Shown: positions 1 to 5,830, numbered from the stretch's first letter. The stretch is 5,830 bases of DNA from CAYONM01 sp964405325 (GCA_964405325.1 CAYONM010000231.1:1-5830); one strand, 5' to 3'. Numbers and translations are program-made. The notes: generated by a model not told the origin, from the sequence alone.

Positions 1-132
1 CACGAATGCGAGCGGATCGGCCTCGATCCAGATATTGAAAAACACCGCGGCGCCACAGACCCCGAGCGATCCCTGCTTGACCTTGTCCGGGTCGTTGACG
101 AGTTCGATCAGTCCGTCACCGACATCACCGCG
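1..132 (-). other. Start of a putative papain-like cysteine peptidase domain (residues 1310-1353, cut by the window)
   Basis: The last visible residues read KQGSLGVCGAAVFFNIW (1328-1344). Q1329 and C1335 are six residues apart, the spacing between the oxyanion-hole Gln and nucleophile Cys of papain (Q19/C25). The Cys is followed by Gly and a hydrophobic helix, as in C39-, C1- and calpain-like folds (compare calpain QGxxGDCW). An Asp-Pro follows at 1348-1349. The catalytic His and Asn/Asp would lie beyond base 1, so activity cannot be judged. The motif is short; the domain call is inference from spacing and context. Confidence 0.5.
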
Positions 133-3100
133 GTCGAGTCCCGTCCACGCGCCCTGTCCTGCCTCGCCCTTGAATCGGTTGAGCCTGGCAACCGCCAGCG
201 GGAGACTCCTGGTGCGGTTCGGGCGCGGCTTGGGCTGGCCGTCACCCGCCAGCCCCAACAGATCCGCAATCGCGCCGATCGCGCCGGCGTCATCTGTCTT
301 TGCGTCGACCTCGATCTGCTCACCGGTCGGACGACTGATCTTCAATGCAGCCTTGTTCTTGCCCGCGGTTTTTGTCAGCTCCTCTACATCATCATTGGTT
401 GTGGCCTGCTCCGGGTTGGTTGTTCCGGCACCGATCAGCCCGCGGATCGCGGACTCGGTCAGCTTGCCAGCCTGCTCGTCGTTGATCAGCCCCTGCTTTC
501 TGGCCGTATCGATCGTCTTCATTGCCTTGTCGACGTCTTTCACCATCGCACCCTGTAGCGCCAGATCAGCCGCCTTGGTACCAAATGTCGTGGCGGTCTT
601 GAATGCCGCGTCCAGCGCCGCTGCCGCCGCTTTCTGGGTACCTTCCAGCCCGGCCATGTCACGGAAGATCCCGCTCTGGCCAAGCAGCTGCAGTACGCCG
701 GCCACGCCGGACGGATCCGGAGCTGCGGGCACCTGCTGAATGGCAACAAGCGGGTTCGGGAAGTCCTTTGCATCAAGATCAGGCGGTGCTGCGCGTCGCG
801 TATCGGTCGACAAAGGACCAATCGGCGGCGGAGAGTCCGGAATCGGCGACTCCTCCCAGCGCCAGAAGCGGGTTTCATCCTTGACCTCGCAGGAGTTGCA
901 CGCCCCCATCACGGCCTCGGCATAAACACCACGAGTCGGCAGCGCCACCCGCGACGGCTCGATCGGGGTATTCGGTTCGTAGTGCTCCAGCAGGTCGACC
1001 GGATCTTCATCTTCCTGGTTGAAGGTCGGGTCGAGATGATAGCCGCGCGCCACAGGCATGATCAGACAGTTGCCGACAATACCGACAAGTTCATTCTCGA
1101 CGACGCTGGCAACCGAGCGGCCTCCGGCATTGGGGGCCTGGAAACCGTCGAGCAGCATGTAGCGCCGATCGGCACTCATGCGCGACCAGATCACGTGGTG
1201 GAAACGCTCGATATGTTCGTTGAGGTAAGCCAGCAACCGGCGCGAACTCTCCTTGTCTTCCTCGCGCGGATTGCGCAACTCGCGCCGATTGAGCGGGGTC
1301 TCGATGCGTACGTCATCGGACGCGGTCAGATCGTTGTCTATTCTGCGGTCGCGGAACAGGTAATCGGCATGATGGGCCGTGGTGTAGCGCAGCGCCCCGG
1401 ATTCGACGATCACGCGAGAGCCGGTCGGCAGCGCCTCGATGATGAACGGCAAACCCGGAAGCTCGAGCCTCGAGCTGATCACGATAGCCTTGATCTGGGC
1501 GCGTTCGACCGGACCCGGATCGTCGGCCAGTCGAAGCGATACATAAAGCTCGCGATCGTTGACGAAGTTCGAGATCAGCGTTGGGTCAATGTTCAGGTCG
1601 ACCGTCGTCCCGTCATGGCGAAGCGCCTGGATACGCAGCCTGCGGACCACGGTATCGGCGATACGCGCGCCGAGCCGTTCCAGGAATATCCGATCCTTCA
1701 GCTTCTGATCCTTCAGGTATTGATCGTAGAAATCCGCCGGACTGAATCCGAATAACTTGAGTAGCGGGTTCCACTGGACGGGATCGAACAGACCGTCTTC
1801 GGCGTCGCGCGGGCGTGCGATCTGGAATCGAAGACGCAGATCACCGGAAAGCGTCAATAACTGTTCGTCGGCGTAGCGCCCAGACGGCAAATCACTGCCG
1901 GCGTAGTCGTTGGCAATACGGTCCAGCGCACCAAAACCCCGACGGAGACGCCGCGGGACGGTATGGAACATCGTGTCGCGCCAGCGCAATGCCTTTTCCG
2001 AATCGAACCAGCTCATCATCAGCGGCACGAACAGACATTCCTGGACGTCGACCAGCCGCTGCCGAACAAGAAGATGACGAAGCACTTCGAAATACTGGAT
2101 CGTGATCGCGTGGCAATGGTTGTAATTGGCCACGCTTTCGGTCGTCGCTTCCACGCGCTCGCCCTGTCGAAGCGACTGAACCACTGTCGATCGCTGGCTG
2201 CGCACCGACGAGGCCGACTGGATCGTGCGGTCGCGCAACTGATTCAGCGCACTCGCCGAAGTCTGGCGCGAGGAGCGTTGCCAAGCCGAGCTGCTCGCGC
2301 TTGATTTGCCCCCACCGACGCCAAGCAATCCGCCGACGGGGCCCAGCACTGCGCCAATGCCGATCCCCCCTGCGATCGAGCCCGATGAGGACTTCGACCC
2401 GCCGCGCGTACTTTCTCGAACGGTTCCCTGCACAATCTCACTGATATCCCGATCGCGCTGGAGAAAGGCATCAAGATCCTCGCGCGCCTCCAGCGACTCG
2501 AATCGAGCAGCCGATTCGCGGCGCTCCCAGTCCAGCACCGAAATCTGCTTTTTCTGCCCCGGGGCGAGCGGCAGGCTGTAGAGCAGATTGCCCATGGAGT
2601 ACCCGTCGGCGACCCACTCCTGCTTGAAGCGCAGCAAGTGACCATGGGCAATCGTGCAAGCCTGGTAGATGGTTGGTTCGTCATCCCAGTCAACCGTATT
2701 CGAGCACGACAGGGTTTCGCGCGTTGGCGGACGCCTGGCAATCAGCCGACCGACTCTGCGTCGAAAGTCCTGGTGGTTTGAAAAAAGCCTGGACCGCTCG
2801 AGCGTCGCAAGAGAGAACCCGTCGGGATCACGCGACAGTGTCCGCAACGTCCTCGCATCCACACGGACCCCCTCGAAATTGGAGCCGAGATCGACCTTCG
2901 CAACGGCTGCGGCTCCTGGAACGCGGTCGGCCGCGAACCTCTCGGCCGGAGCAAACTGGATCACGTCCTTCAGGCGCCCGAGATCAATCTTGGGCGGTTC
3001 GTCGATCGTAAAACCCTTGATCTGCGGCTCGGTGGTTCGTACAGCCCATACGTAGCTGAACTCTTCAAGCGTGCGATCGGGTTTCGTGAAATCCACGCAT

Positions 3101-4059
3101 CGACCCGCCCCGACATCGTCGGAAAAAATGCCGTCGTCGCGCGCCAGTTCGATACTGTCGGGCGCGCGTGGCGGGGTCAGCTTGCCGGTACAGTCTGCTT
3201 CCTCAGACGCTGCCATGTCGGGCAACTCGATCATCAGAATCACCGAAGCCGGAAACTCACCGCCTTCGAGATGTACCGGGACGTGCAAGGGGTCGTCACC
3301 GAGCGAGACCGTGGCATGAGCACTTGTGAAGTTTCCAACCGGATAGGGTCCGGAAAAATGACCGTTGGCATCGGTAAACGCCACTATCAGGGCAGCGAAG
3401 TCGGCGTCGTCCGGATTTTCAGCCGTCGCACCCCAGAGTACGACCTGGGTCCGCATCGGAATCGGCTTGCCATCCTCGTCGATCACGTGTCCGCGCACGC
3501 GCGCGGGTCGCCCTGCGCCAGGATCCGTGTTGGGCTGGGTCGTACCGACATCACGAGGTGCAACATCGATCGTGATTCGGCCGGGCAGGGATTCGGCCGG
3601 GCGCGTTTCACGAGCGGTCCGGGCACCGTCGGGCGCCAGAACATCAATCCGGATTTCGCCCTCCAGATCGCTGCGATCGGGTAGCGCGACCGTCGTATTT
3701 CCCCCCGGCTCGGCGGGGTGACTGGAGGCAAAAGGCACCGGCATTTCATCGACGACGTGATTGCCCGATACGACGACGGTGTATCCGATGTAGTCGCCTC
3801 TGGCACCTTCAGCATCGAATATCACGACGAGCGACGATTCTTCCGTCTCATCGGCGTCGGCTTTAACGGCGATCAGGCCGCGGAGTTCTTCAATGACCCG
3901 TCGCGGCACTCCGGCGCCTTCCTCGAGGTCTTCGATTGTCCGAAAAACACCGGCTCTTTCGCGCTGGCTGATGATGCGATCGGCAAATGTGCGACCGATA
4001 CCGGGCAACCCAATGAGTTCATCCCGAGTCGCGGTATTGATATTGACAAGGCCAGGCAT
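1..4059 (-). CDS. Large multidomain protein: N-terminal HhH, carboxypeptidase-regulatory-like domain, C-terminal papain-like peptidase motif (partial, 3' end off the window)
   Basis: I read this frame codon by codon from ATG 4059-4057 to base 1: 1353 codons, no stop, so the C-terminus lies outside. The start is firm: it is the first ATG after an in-frame stop (4086-4084) and follows an AGAGGAG box. Residues 1-65 form a ComEA-like helix-hairpin-helix domain. Residues 75-167 look beta-rich, and 187-280 resemble a carboxypeptidase-regulatory/transthyretin-like sandwich. Residues 300-1070 are unassigned but contain family-like blocks, such as LPLAPGQKKQ (497-505) and NYNHCHA (645-651). Residues 553-593 are Ser/Gly-rich with a glycine-zipper-like core. 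Residues 1134-1213 are Ala-rich and helical. Q1329 and C1335 have papain-like spacing. There is no N-terminal signal peptide, so the protein is cytoplasmic or leaves by a non-Sec route. Function is not known; a protease-tipped effector or a self-processing protein is inference. It is divergent from the membrane/TPR operon. The reading frame is very sure, the role is not. Confidence 0.85.
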   Translation of the reverse strand, partial: MPGLVNINTATRDELIGLPGIGRTFADRIISQRERAGVFRTIEDLEEGAGVPRRVIEELRGLIAVKADADETEESSLVVIFDAEGARGDYIGYTVVVSGNHVVDEMPVPFASSHPAEPGGNTTVALPDRSDLEGEIRIDVLAPDGARTARETRPAESLPGRITIDVAPRDVGTTQPNTDPGAGRPARVRGHVIDEDGKPIPMRTQVVLWGATAENPDDADFAALIVAFTDANGHFSGPYPVGNFTSAHATVSLGDDPLHVPVHLEGGEFPASVILMIELPDMAASEEADCTGKLTPPRAPDSIELARDDGIFSDDVGAGRCVDFTKPDRTLEEFSYVWAVRTTEPQIKGFTIDEPPKIDLGRLKDVIQFAPAERFAADRVPGAAAVAKVDLGSNFEGVRVDARTLRTLSRDPDGFSLATLERSRLFSNHQDFRRRVGRLIARRPPTRETLSCSNTVDWDDEPTIYQACTIAHGHLLRFKQEWVADGYSMGNLLYSLPLAPGQKKQISVLDWERRESAARFESLEAREDLDAFLQRDRDISEIVQGTVRESTRGGSKSSSGSIAGGIGIGAVLGPVGGLLGVGGGKSSASSSAWQRSSRQTSASALNQLRDRTIQSASSVRSQRSTVVQSLRQGERVEATTESVANYNHCHAITIQYFEVLRHLLVRQRLVDVQECLFVPLMMSWFDSEKALRWRDTMFHTVPRRLRRGFGALDRIANDYAGSDLPSGRYADEQLLTLSGDLRLRFQIARPRDAEDGLFDPVQWNPLLKLFGFSPADFYDQYLKDQKLKDRIFLERLGARIADTVVRRLRIQALRHDGTTVDLNIDPTLISNFVNDRELYVSLRLADDPGPVERAQIKAIVISSRLELPGLPFIIEALPTGSRVIVESGALRYTTAHHADYLFRDRRIDNDLTASDDVRIETPLNRRELRNPREEDKESSRRLLAYLNEHIERFHHVIWSRMSADRRYMLLDGFQAPNAGGRSVASVVENELVGIVGNCLIMPVARGYHLDPTFNQEDEDPVDLLEHYEPNTPIEPSRVALPTRGVYAEAVMGACNSCEVKDETRFWRWEESPIPDSPPPIGPLSTDTRRAAPPDLDAKDFPNPLVAIQQVPAAPDPSGVAGVLQLLGQSGIFRDMAGLEGTQKAAAAALDAAFKTATTFGTKAADLALQGAMVKDVDKAMKTIDTARKQGLINDEQAGKLTESAIRGLIGAGTTNPEQATTNDDVEELTKTAGKNKAALKISRPTGEQIEVDAKTDDAGAIGAIADLLGLAGDGQPKPRPNRTRSLPLAVARLNRFKGEAGQGAWTGLDRGDVGDGLIELVNDPDKVKQGSLGVCGAAVFFNIWIEADPLAFV
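2281..2403 (-). other. Ser/Gly-rich segment with glycine-zipper-like hydrophobic core, residues 553-593
   Basis: Two serine-rich flanks (SKSSSGS at 555-561 and KSSASSS at 585-591) enclose IAGGIGIGAVLGPVGG (562-577) followed by LLGVGGG (578-584). This uncharged stretch has glycines at small-residue spacings, as in glycine zippers. It is long enough (about 20 residues) to cross or insert into a membrane, but could equally be a flexible linker between folded halves. A polar, Ser/Arg/Gln-rich helical region (594-633) follows it. Confidence 0.5.
3220..3501 (-). other. Carboxypeptidase-regulatory-like (transthyretin-like) beta domain, residues about 187-280
   Basis: The segment RVRGHVIDEDGKPIPM (187-202) is followed by VVLWGA, FTDANGHFSGPYPVG (228-242) and a strand-rich tail. 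This is the usual pattern of a CarboxypepD_reg-like sandwich: a G-x-V strand, D-x-x-GKPIP turn, T-D-x-NG-x-F strand and a closing P-x-G-x-[FY] strand. Such domains are non-catalytic and are common in secreted or surface multidomain proteins. The preceding 75-167 segment is also beta-rich, with VLAPDG (140-145), and may be a second sandwich, but I cannot name it. Confidence 0.6.
3865..4059 (-). other. ComEA-like helix-hairpin-helix domain (residues 1-65 of the large protein)
   Basis: The protein opens with VNINTATRDEL (5-15), the hairpin LPGIG (18-22), ADRIISQR (26-33), then GVFRTIEDLEEGAGV (37-51). This matches the duplicated helix-hairpin-helix pattern of the ComEA C-terminal family, which binds DNA without sequence specificity through the Gly-rich hairpins. 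In ComEA the domain follows a signal peptide or membrane anchor. Here it is at the extreme N-terminus with no anchor and is followed by extracellular-type beta domains. It could bind DNA, or it could serve as a structural or interaction module. Confidence 0.85.
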
Positions 4060-4066
4060 GACAAGA

Positions 4067-4073
4067 CTCCTCT
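4067..4073 (-). promoter_or_regulatory. Ribosome binding site of the large minus-strand gene
   Basis: On the minus strand AGAGGAG (4073-4067) ends seven bases before ATG 4059. It is close to the full anti-16S consensus and decides the start; no other ATG or GTG in this frame lies between it and the upstream stop at 4086-4084. Confidence 0.85.
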
Positions 4074-4158
4074 TGCTCGGAGGTCAACAGCCACCAGCCC
4101 ACCTTGTCATTACGCTCCCGGAGACTGCACCTGTTTCGCGGAACGCAAAAGCCATTGA

Positions 4159-4183
4159 GCGGGACCAGAACCGAATGGTCCGC
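4159..4183. promoter_or_regulatory. Hairpin in the leader of the large gene
   Basis: GCGGGACCA (4159-4167) can pair with TGGTCCGC (4176-4183) around an eight-base loop, giving eight pairs with one bulged G. It sits inside the predicted minus-strand leader. No T-run follows directly on either strand, so it is not a plain intrinsic terminator. It may be leader structure or chance. Confidence 0.35.
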
Positions 4184-4221
4184 AATCAATGTGCGCGATT
4201 AGTACAGCAACACGATTAAGG

Positions 4222-4250
4222 CTGATATCACATCTGCATCGAATTGTCAA
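4222..4250 (-). promoter_or_regulatory. Sigma70-like promoter for the large minus-strand gene
   Basis: Minus strand: TTGACA (4250-4245), a perfect -35 box, 17 bases, then TATCAG (4227-4222) with four of six -10 matches. This predicts a transcript start near 4215 and a leader of about 155 bases before ATG 4059. It is the best promoter on this strand in the gap; it has not been tested by any method here. Confidence 0.65.
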
Positions 4251-4254
4251 CCAC

Positions 4255-4281
4255 GCCGGCAGGCATTGTTGTTGTTCCGGC
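4255..4281. promoter_or_regulatory. Candidate shared operator: inverted repeat between divergent -35 boxes
   Basis: GCCGG (4255-4259) and CCGGC (4277-4281) are inverted copies whose centres are 22 bases apart, about two helical turns. They lie in the 31-base space between the two outward-facing -35 boxes, and the right arm abuts the plus-strand -35. The inner part holds a GTT repeat (around 4268-4275). The position fits a regulator acting on both promoters, but the arms are only five bases in GC-rich DNA and no regulator gene is visible. Confidence 0.3.
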
Positions 4282-4310
4282 TTGACTCCGGTCCTTGGTT
4301 GTAGTAAACA
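4282..4310 (+). promoter_or_regulatory. Sigma70-like promoter for the plus-strand membrane/TPR operon
   Basis: TTGACT (4282-4287), 17 bases, then TAAACA (4305-4310). Five of six -35 and four of six -10 positions match consensus, with ideal spacing. The predicted transcript start is near 4317, giving a leader of about 140 bases. It is back-to-back with the minus-strand promoter. Confidence 0.6.
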
Positions 4311-4327
4311 AATGACATGCCGTGGCG

Positions 4328-4340
4328 TCCGGATTCCGGA
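4328..4340 (+). promoter_or_regulatory. Small hairpin early in the plus-strand leader
   Basis: TCCGG (4328-4332) and CCGGA (4336-4340) form a five-pair stem with an ATT loop, about ten bases after the predicted transcript start. No U-tract follows. Its role is unknown. Confidence 0.25.
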
Positions 4341-4380
4341 GATCGGCAGATTCGGGTGGCGTGCATCCGGCGTTGGATAG

Positions 4381-4396
4381 CGCTCGGGCGCGAGCG
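4381..4396 (+). promoter_or_regulatory. GC hairpin in the plus-strand leader
   Basis: CGCTCG (4381-4386) and CGAGCG (4391-4396) form a six-pair perfect stem with a GGCG tetraloop, 60 bases upstream of the membrane-protein gene. No U-tract follows, so it is not a terminator. It may contribute to leader structure. Confidence 0.35.
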
Positions 4397-4446
4397 ACCC
4401 CGCCACTGCGAGAGGGGTTAACTGTAGTCAACGTTCCCGGTGGCAC

Positions 4447-4457
4447 GGGAGCGGGAG
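4447..4457 (+). promoter_or_regulatory. Tandem ribosome binding sites that leave two possible starts
   Basis: GGGAG occurs twice, at 4447-4451 and 4453-4457. The first is six bases before ATG 4458, the second six bases before ATG 4464. Both starts are therefore equally well served; the alternative GTG at 4440 has no such box. Confidence 0.7.
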
Positions 4458-4988
4458 ATGATCATGTTCGAAGCGTTTCCGCTTGTCAGAATTCTTGAGT
4501 TCGGACTTCCAGGACTGGCAGTCGTGCTCATGTATCTTGCGTTCAATCTGCTCAAGGACCATAGCCAGCGGAGCGCAGAGTTGGCAGCGCTCGAGTCCGA
4601 GGCCCAGATTACAGCCTGGAAGGACGGGATGCGGAATGCATCGATCAACATCTGGGCATACTTCGGCCTGAGCGCGCTGTTTTTCCTGGGCGGGCTGTTC
4701 ATCGCCATTTACCAGCCGCGAAGCGAAATCATTCTTTCGGTAGCGCCGCCGGAGGGAATCATGCCCAAGATCCGCCTCCAGGAAAAGGAAATGCCGCTGG
4801 CGCAGGACGGGACGCTGACCCTGGAGGTTTCCAACGAGCATGTCGTGCGCGTGCTGAACAACCATATTCTCACCGCGCTTACCGACCTGAGGCAGGAACG
4901 AGACGCATTACAGGATCGGCTGCGTGCGCTGGAGGCGCAGCGCCACGGCGACGATCGACAATCCGGTATCGGCGGGAGTCAACCATGA
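4458..4988 (+). CDS. Small two-pass membrane protein with C-terminal coiled coil, function unknown
   Basis: The product is 176 residues from ATG 4458 (174 from the equally plausible ATG 4464; a GTG at 4440 lacks a ribosome site). Two hydrophobic segments are clear: about 16-32 (FGLPGLAVVLMYLAFNLL region) and about 65-84 (IWAYFGLSALFFLGGLFIAI). They flank a charged loop of some 30 residues. The C-terminal part (86-176) is soluble, with a short beta-like stretch (LTLEVSNEHVVRVLNNH) and then a heptad-rich helix around 139-162 (LTDLRQERDALQDRLRALEA), probably a coiled coil for oligomerisation or partner binding. By the positive-inside rule the K/R-containing loop may be cytoplasmic and both ends periplasmic, but this is weak. 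It is translationally coupled to the TPR gene by an ATGA overlap, which suggests that the two products act together. I do not recognise the family. Confidence 0.85.
   Translation: MIMFEAFPLVRILEFGLPGLAVVLMYLAFNLLKDHSQRSAELAALESEAQITAWKDGMRNASINIWAYFGLSALFFLGGLFIAIYQPRSEIILSVAPPEGIMPKIRLQEKEMPLAQDGTLTLEVSNEHVVRVLNNHILTALTDLRQERDALQDRLRALEAQRHGDDRQSGIGGSQP
4974..4978 (+). promoter_or_regulatory. Ribosome binding site of the TPR gene
   Basis: GGGAG (4974-4978) lies six bases before ATG 4985, inside the end of the membrane-protein gene. It repeats the box and spacing used by that gene and supports the start that overlaps its TGA. Confidence 0.75.
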
Positions 4989-5830
4989 ACCCCCGGCAGG
5001 CATCGAAAGAATTCACGGTCAAGGCATTTACCGCGCTGTTCGCTTTCTGGCTCGCCTGCGGCGTGCCCGGGCACGCACAGGTGGAAGACCTCGACCTGCC
5101 GTCGCTCGAAAAGGTCCAGCGGCATTTAGCTGCCAGGGAGTTCAACCGGGCGCTCAAGACCAGCGACGACCTGGTTCGGATGAGCGATGGTCTAGAGCGC
5201 GCCCGGGCACTCAACGCACGCGGCTGGACGCTCTTTGAAAAGGGCGACGGGCGCGCTGCCCAAACGGCATTCGAGGCTGCGCTGGCGATCGCCCGCGAAA
5301 TCGGCGACGATACCCTTACCGTTCGAATCCTGAACAACATGGGTATAAACCTGTTCGTTTCCGGCGATCTGGCTCGGGCCGGGTCTTTCTTCCTGGAAGC
5401 CCGGGACCTGGGAAGCGAACTTTCGGCAACCTACCTGCCCATCATCGAATCACAACAGCGCTCCGAGGAAATTCGATCATATATCAACAAGGGGATCGGC
5501 CATCGTCTGAATCGGGAGTTCGATGAAGCCATCGAGCAGTACTCGAGGGCCCTGGCTCTGGAACCTGCCAATATCGATGCGTTGTCGTACCGCGGTTACG
5601 CCTACTTTCGGCAAGGCGATCATGCTGCCGCGTTGCGAGACATTCAAGATGCCCTGGATCTCGATCCCGAGCGTCTGGACGCAATAATCAACTTCATCAA
5701 AACGACTTGCAATATGCAGGATCCGGCGCGGCTGCAGCGCTTTCTAGACGCCAACGCCGCGATCATAAGAGCTGCCGCCGAGAGCATCGAAAACGATTAC
5801 GAGTTGGGAACCGTCTGCAGCACCTATCAG
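4985..5830 (+). CDS. Exported TPR-repeat protein (partial, 3' end off the window)
   Basis: The frame is open for 282 codons to the last base, with no stop. The start ATG overlaps the preceding TGA by four bases and has a GGGAG box. Residues 1-31 look like a Sec signal peptide: basic N-region (R4, K8, K13), hydrophobic core 14-25, likely cleavage after G-H-A31. C25 follows W-L-A, a poor lipobox, so a lipoprotein is less likely. Four TPR-like repeats follow: about 72-107, 111-145, 163-196 and 197-230. Repeats 3 and 4 are the most canonical, with the G/A-Y-x-F and A-L-x-L-x-P signatures (SRALALEPAN, DALDLDPER). TPR arrays are scaffolds for protein partners; this one is probably periplasmic, beside the membrane protein encoded just upstream. 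What lies after residue 282 is unseen: a catalytic tail is possible, as in other TPR fusions, but cannot be claimed. Confidence 0.85.
   Translation, partial: MNPRQASKEFTVKAFTALFAFWLACGVPGHAQVEDLDLPSLEKVQRHLAAREFNRALKTSDDLVRMSDGLERARALNARGWTLFEKGDGRAAQTAFEAALAIAREIGDDTLTVRILNNMGINLFVSGDLARAGSFFLEARDLGSELSATYLPIIESQQRSEEIRSYINKGIGHRLNREFDEAIEQYSRALALEPANIDALSYRGYAYFRQGDHAAALRDIQDALDLDPERLDAIINFIKTTCNMQDPARLQRFLDANAAIIRAAAESIENDYELGTVCSTYQ

Larger units (their letters stand above)
4060..4457. other. Divergent intergenic region, about 400 bases, no gene
   Basis: No convincing coding frame occupies this gap. It holds the two outward promoters, the candidate operator, a minus-strand leader (about 4060-4215) with one hairpin, and a plus-strand leader (about 4317-4457) with two short hairpins. 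Around the promoters it is locally more A/T-rich than the flanking genes, as expected of a control region. I see no tRNA, small-RNA signature with a U-tract terminator, or repeat array. Confidence 0.7.

Noticed and set aside
35..739. Plus-strand open frame of 234 codons, rich in Ser/Ala/Pro.
   Set aside because: Antisense shadow of the helical linker and peptidase end of the large gene. Its low-complexity composition is typical of out-of-frame translation of GC-rich DNA.
982..1755. Plus-strand open frame of 257 codons opposite the large gene.
   Set aside because: It lies wholly antisense to the continuous minus-strand frame, has no ribosome site or recognisable domain, and is an expected by-product of GC-rich codon bias.
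1..4059. Assigning the large protein to a contractile injection system or type VI effector.
   Set aside because: No sheath, tube, spike or baseplate gene is in the window, and no PAAR, Rhs or VgrG motif is visible in the protein. The idea stays untested.
3718..4158. Plus-strand open frame overlapping the start of the large gene and its leader.
   Set aside because: It is mostly antisense to the clear HhH domain, crosses the minus-strand ribosome site, and has no recognisable domain or upstream ribosome box.
4282..4312. MerR-family operator, because TTGACTCCG followed by GTAGTAA resembles mer promoters.
   Set aside because: The spacer to the best -10 box is 17, not the stretched 19-20 typical of MerR promoters. 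The dyad is poor, and no MerR-like or metal-resistance gene is present.
4333..4412. Pieces resembling a cobalamin riboswitch: TTCCGGAGATCGGC (B12-box-like), GGTGGCGTGCATCC, and CCCGCCACTGC.
   Set aside because: The B12-box-like piece comes first, whereas in the riboswitch it is at the 3' end. The other core elements are missing, and the downstream genes show no link to cobalamin.
4985..5830. Lipoprotein call for the TPR protein based on the Cys at residue 25.
   Set aside because: The residues before it (F-W-L-A) do not fit the usual L-[AS]-[GA]-C lipobox, and a better signal peptidase I site (G-H-A) follows a few residues later.

Overview
The window looks like a GC-rich bacterial chromosome segment, with strong G/C bias at third codon positions in all three genes. 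The promoters are sigma70-like, the ribosome binding sites are GGAG-type, and one gene product has a Sec signal peptide. A Gram-negative, probably proteobacterial, host fits best, but no marker gene fixes the taxon.

Layout. Positions 1-4059 (minus strand) hold one uninterrupted reading frame of 1353 codons. It starts at 4059 and runs off the left edge without a stop. Its protein begins with a ComEA-like helix-hairpin-helix domain, followed by beta-rich segments that include a carboxypeptidase-regulatory-like fold. A long middle part that I cannot assign to a family carries an internal Ser/Gly-rich, glycine-zipper-like stretch. An Ala-rich helical linker comes next, and at the cut end there is a Gln...Cys-Gly motif spaced as in papain-like cysteine peptidases. 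Positions 4060-4457 are a divergent regulatory region. It has two well-formed, back-to-back sigma70 promoters whose -35 boxes are 31 bases apart, with a short inverted repeat lying between them. Positions 4458-5830 (plus strand) hold two genes coupled by an ATGA overlap: a small two-pass membrane protein with a C-terminal coiled coil, and an exported TPR-repeat protein that runs off the right edge.

How they may work together. The shared promoter region suggests co-regulation of the large multidomain protein with the membrane/TPR pair. One reading, which is inference, is a large protease-tipped effector or processing protein beside an envelope-anchored scaffold: a membrane coiled-coil protein plus a periplasmic TPR adaptor. 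I do not recognise this arrangement as a named system. Both transcription units are cut by the window edges, so the catalytic His/Asn of the putative peptidase, the rest of the TPR protein and any further genes are out of view. I see no RNA gene, mobile element, CRISPR array or terminator.
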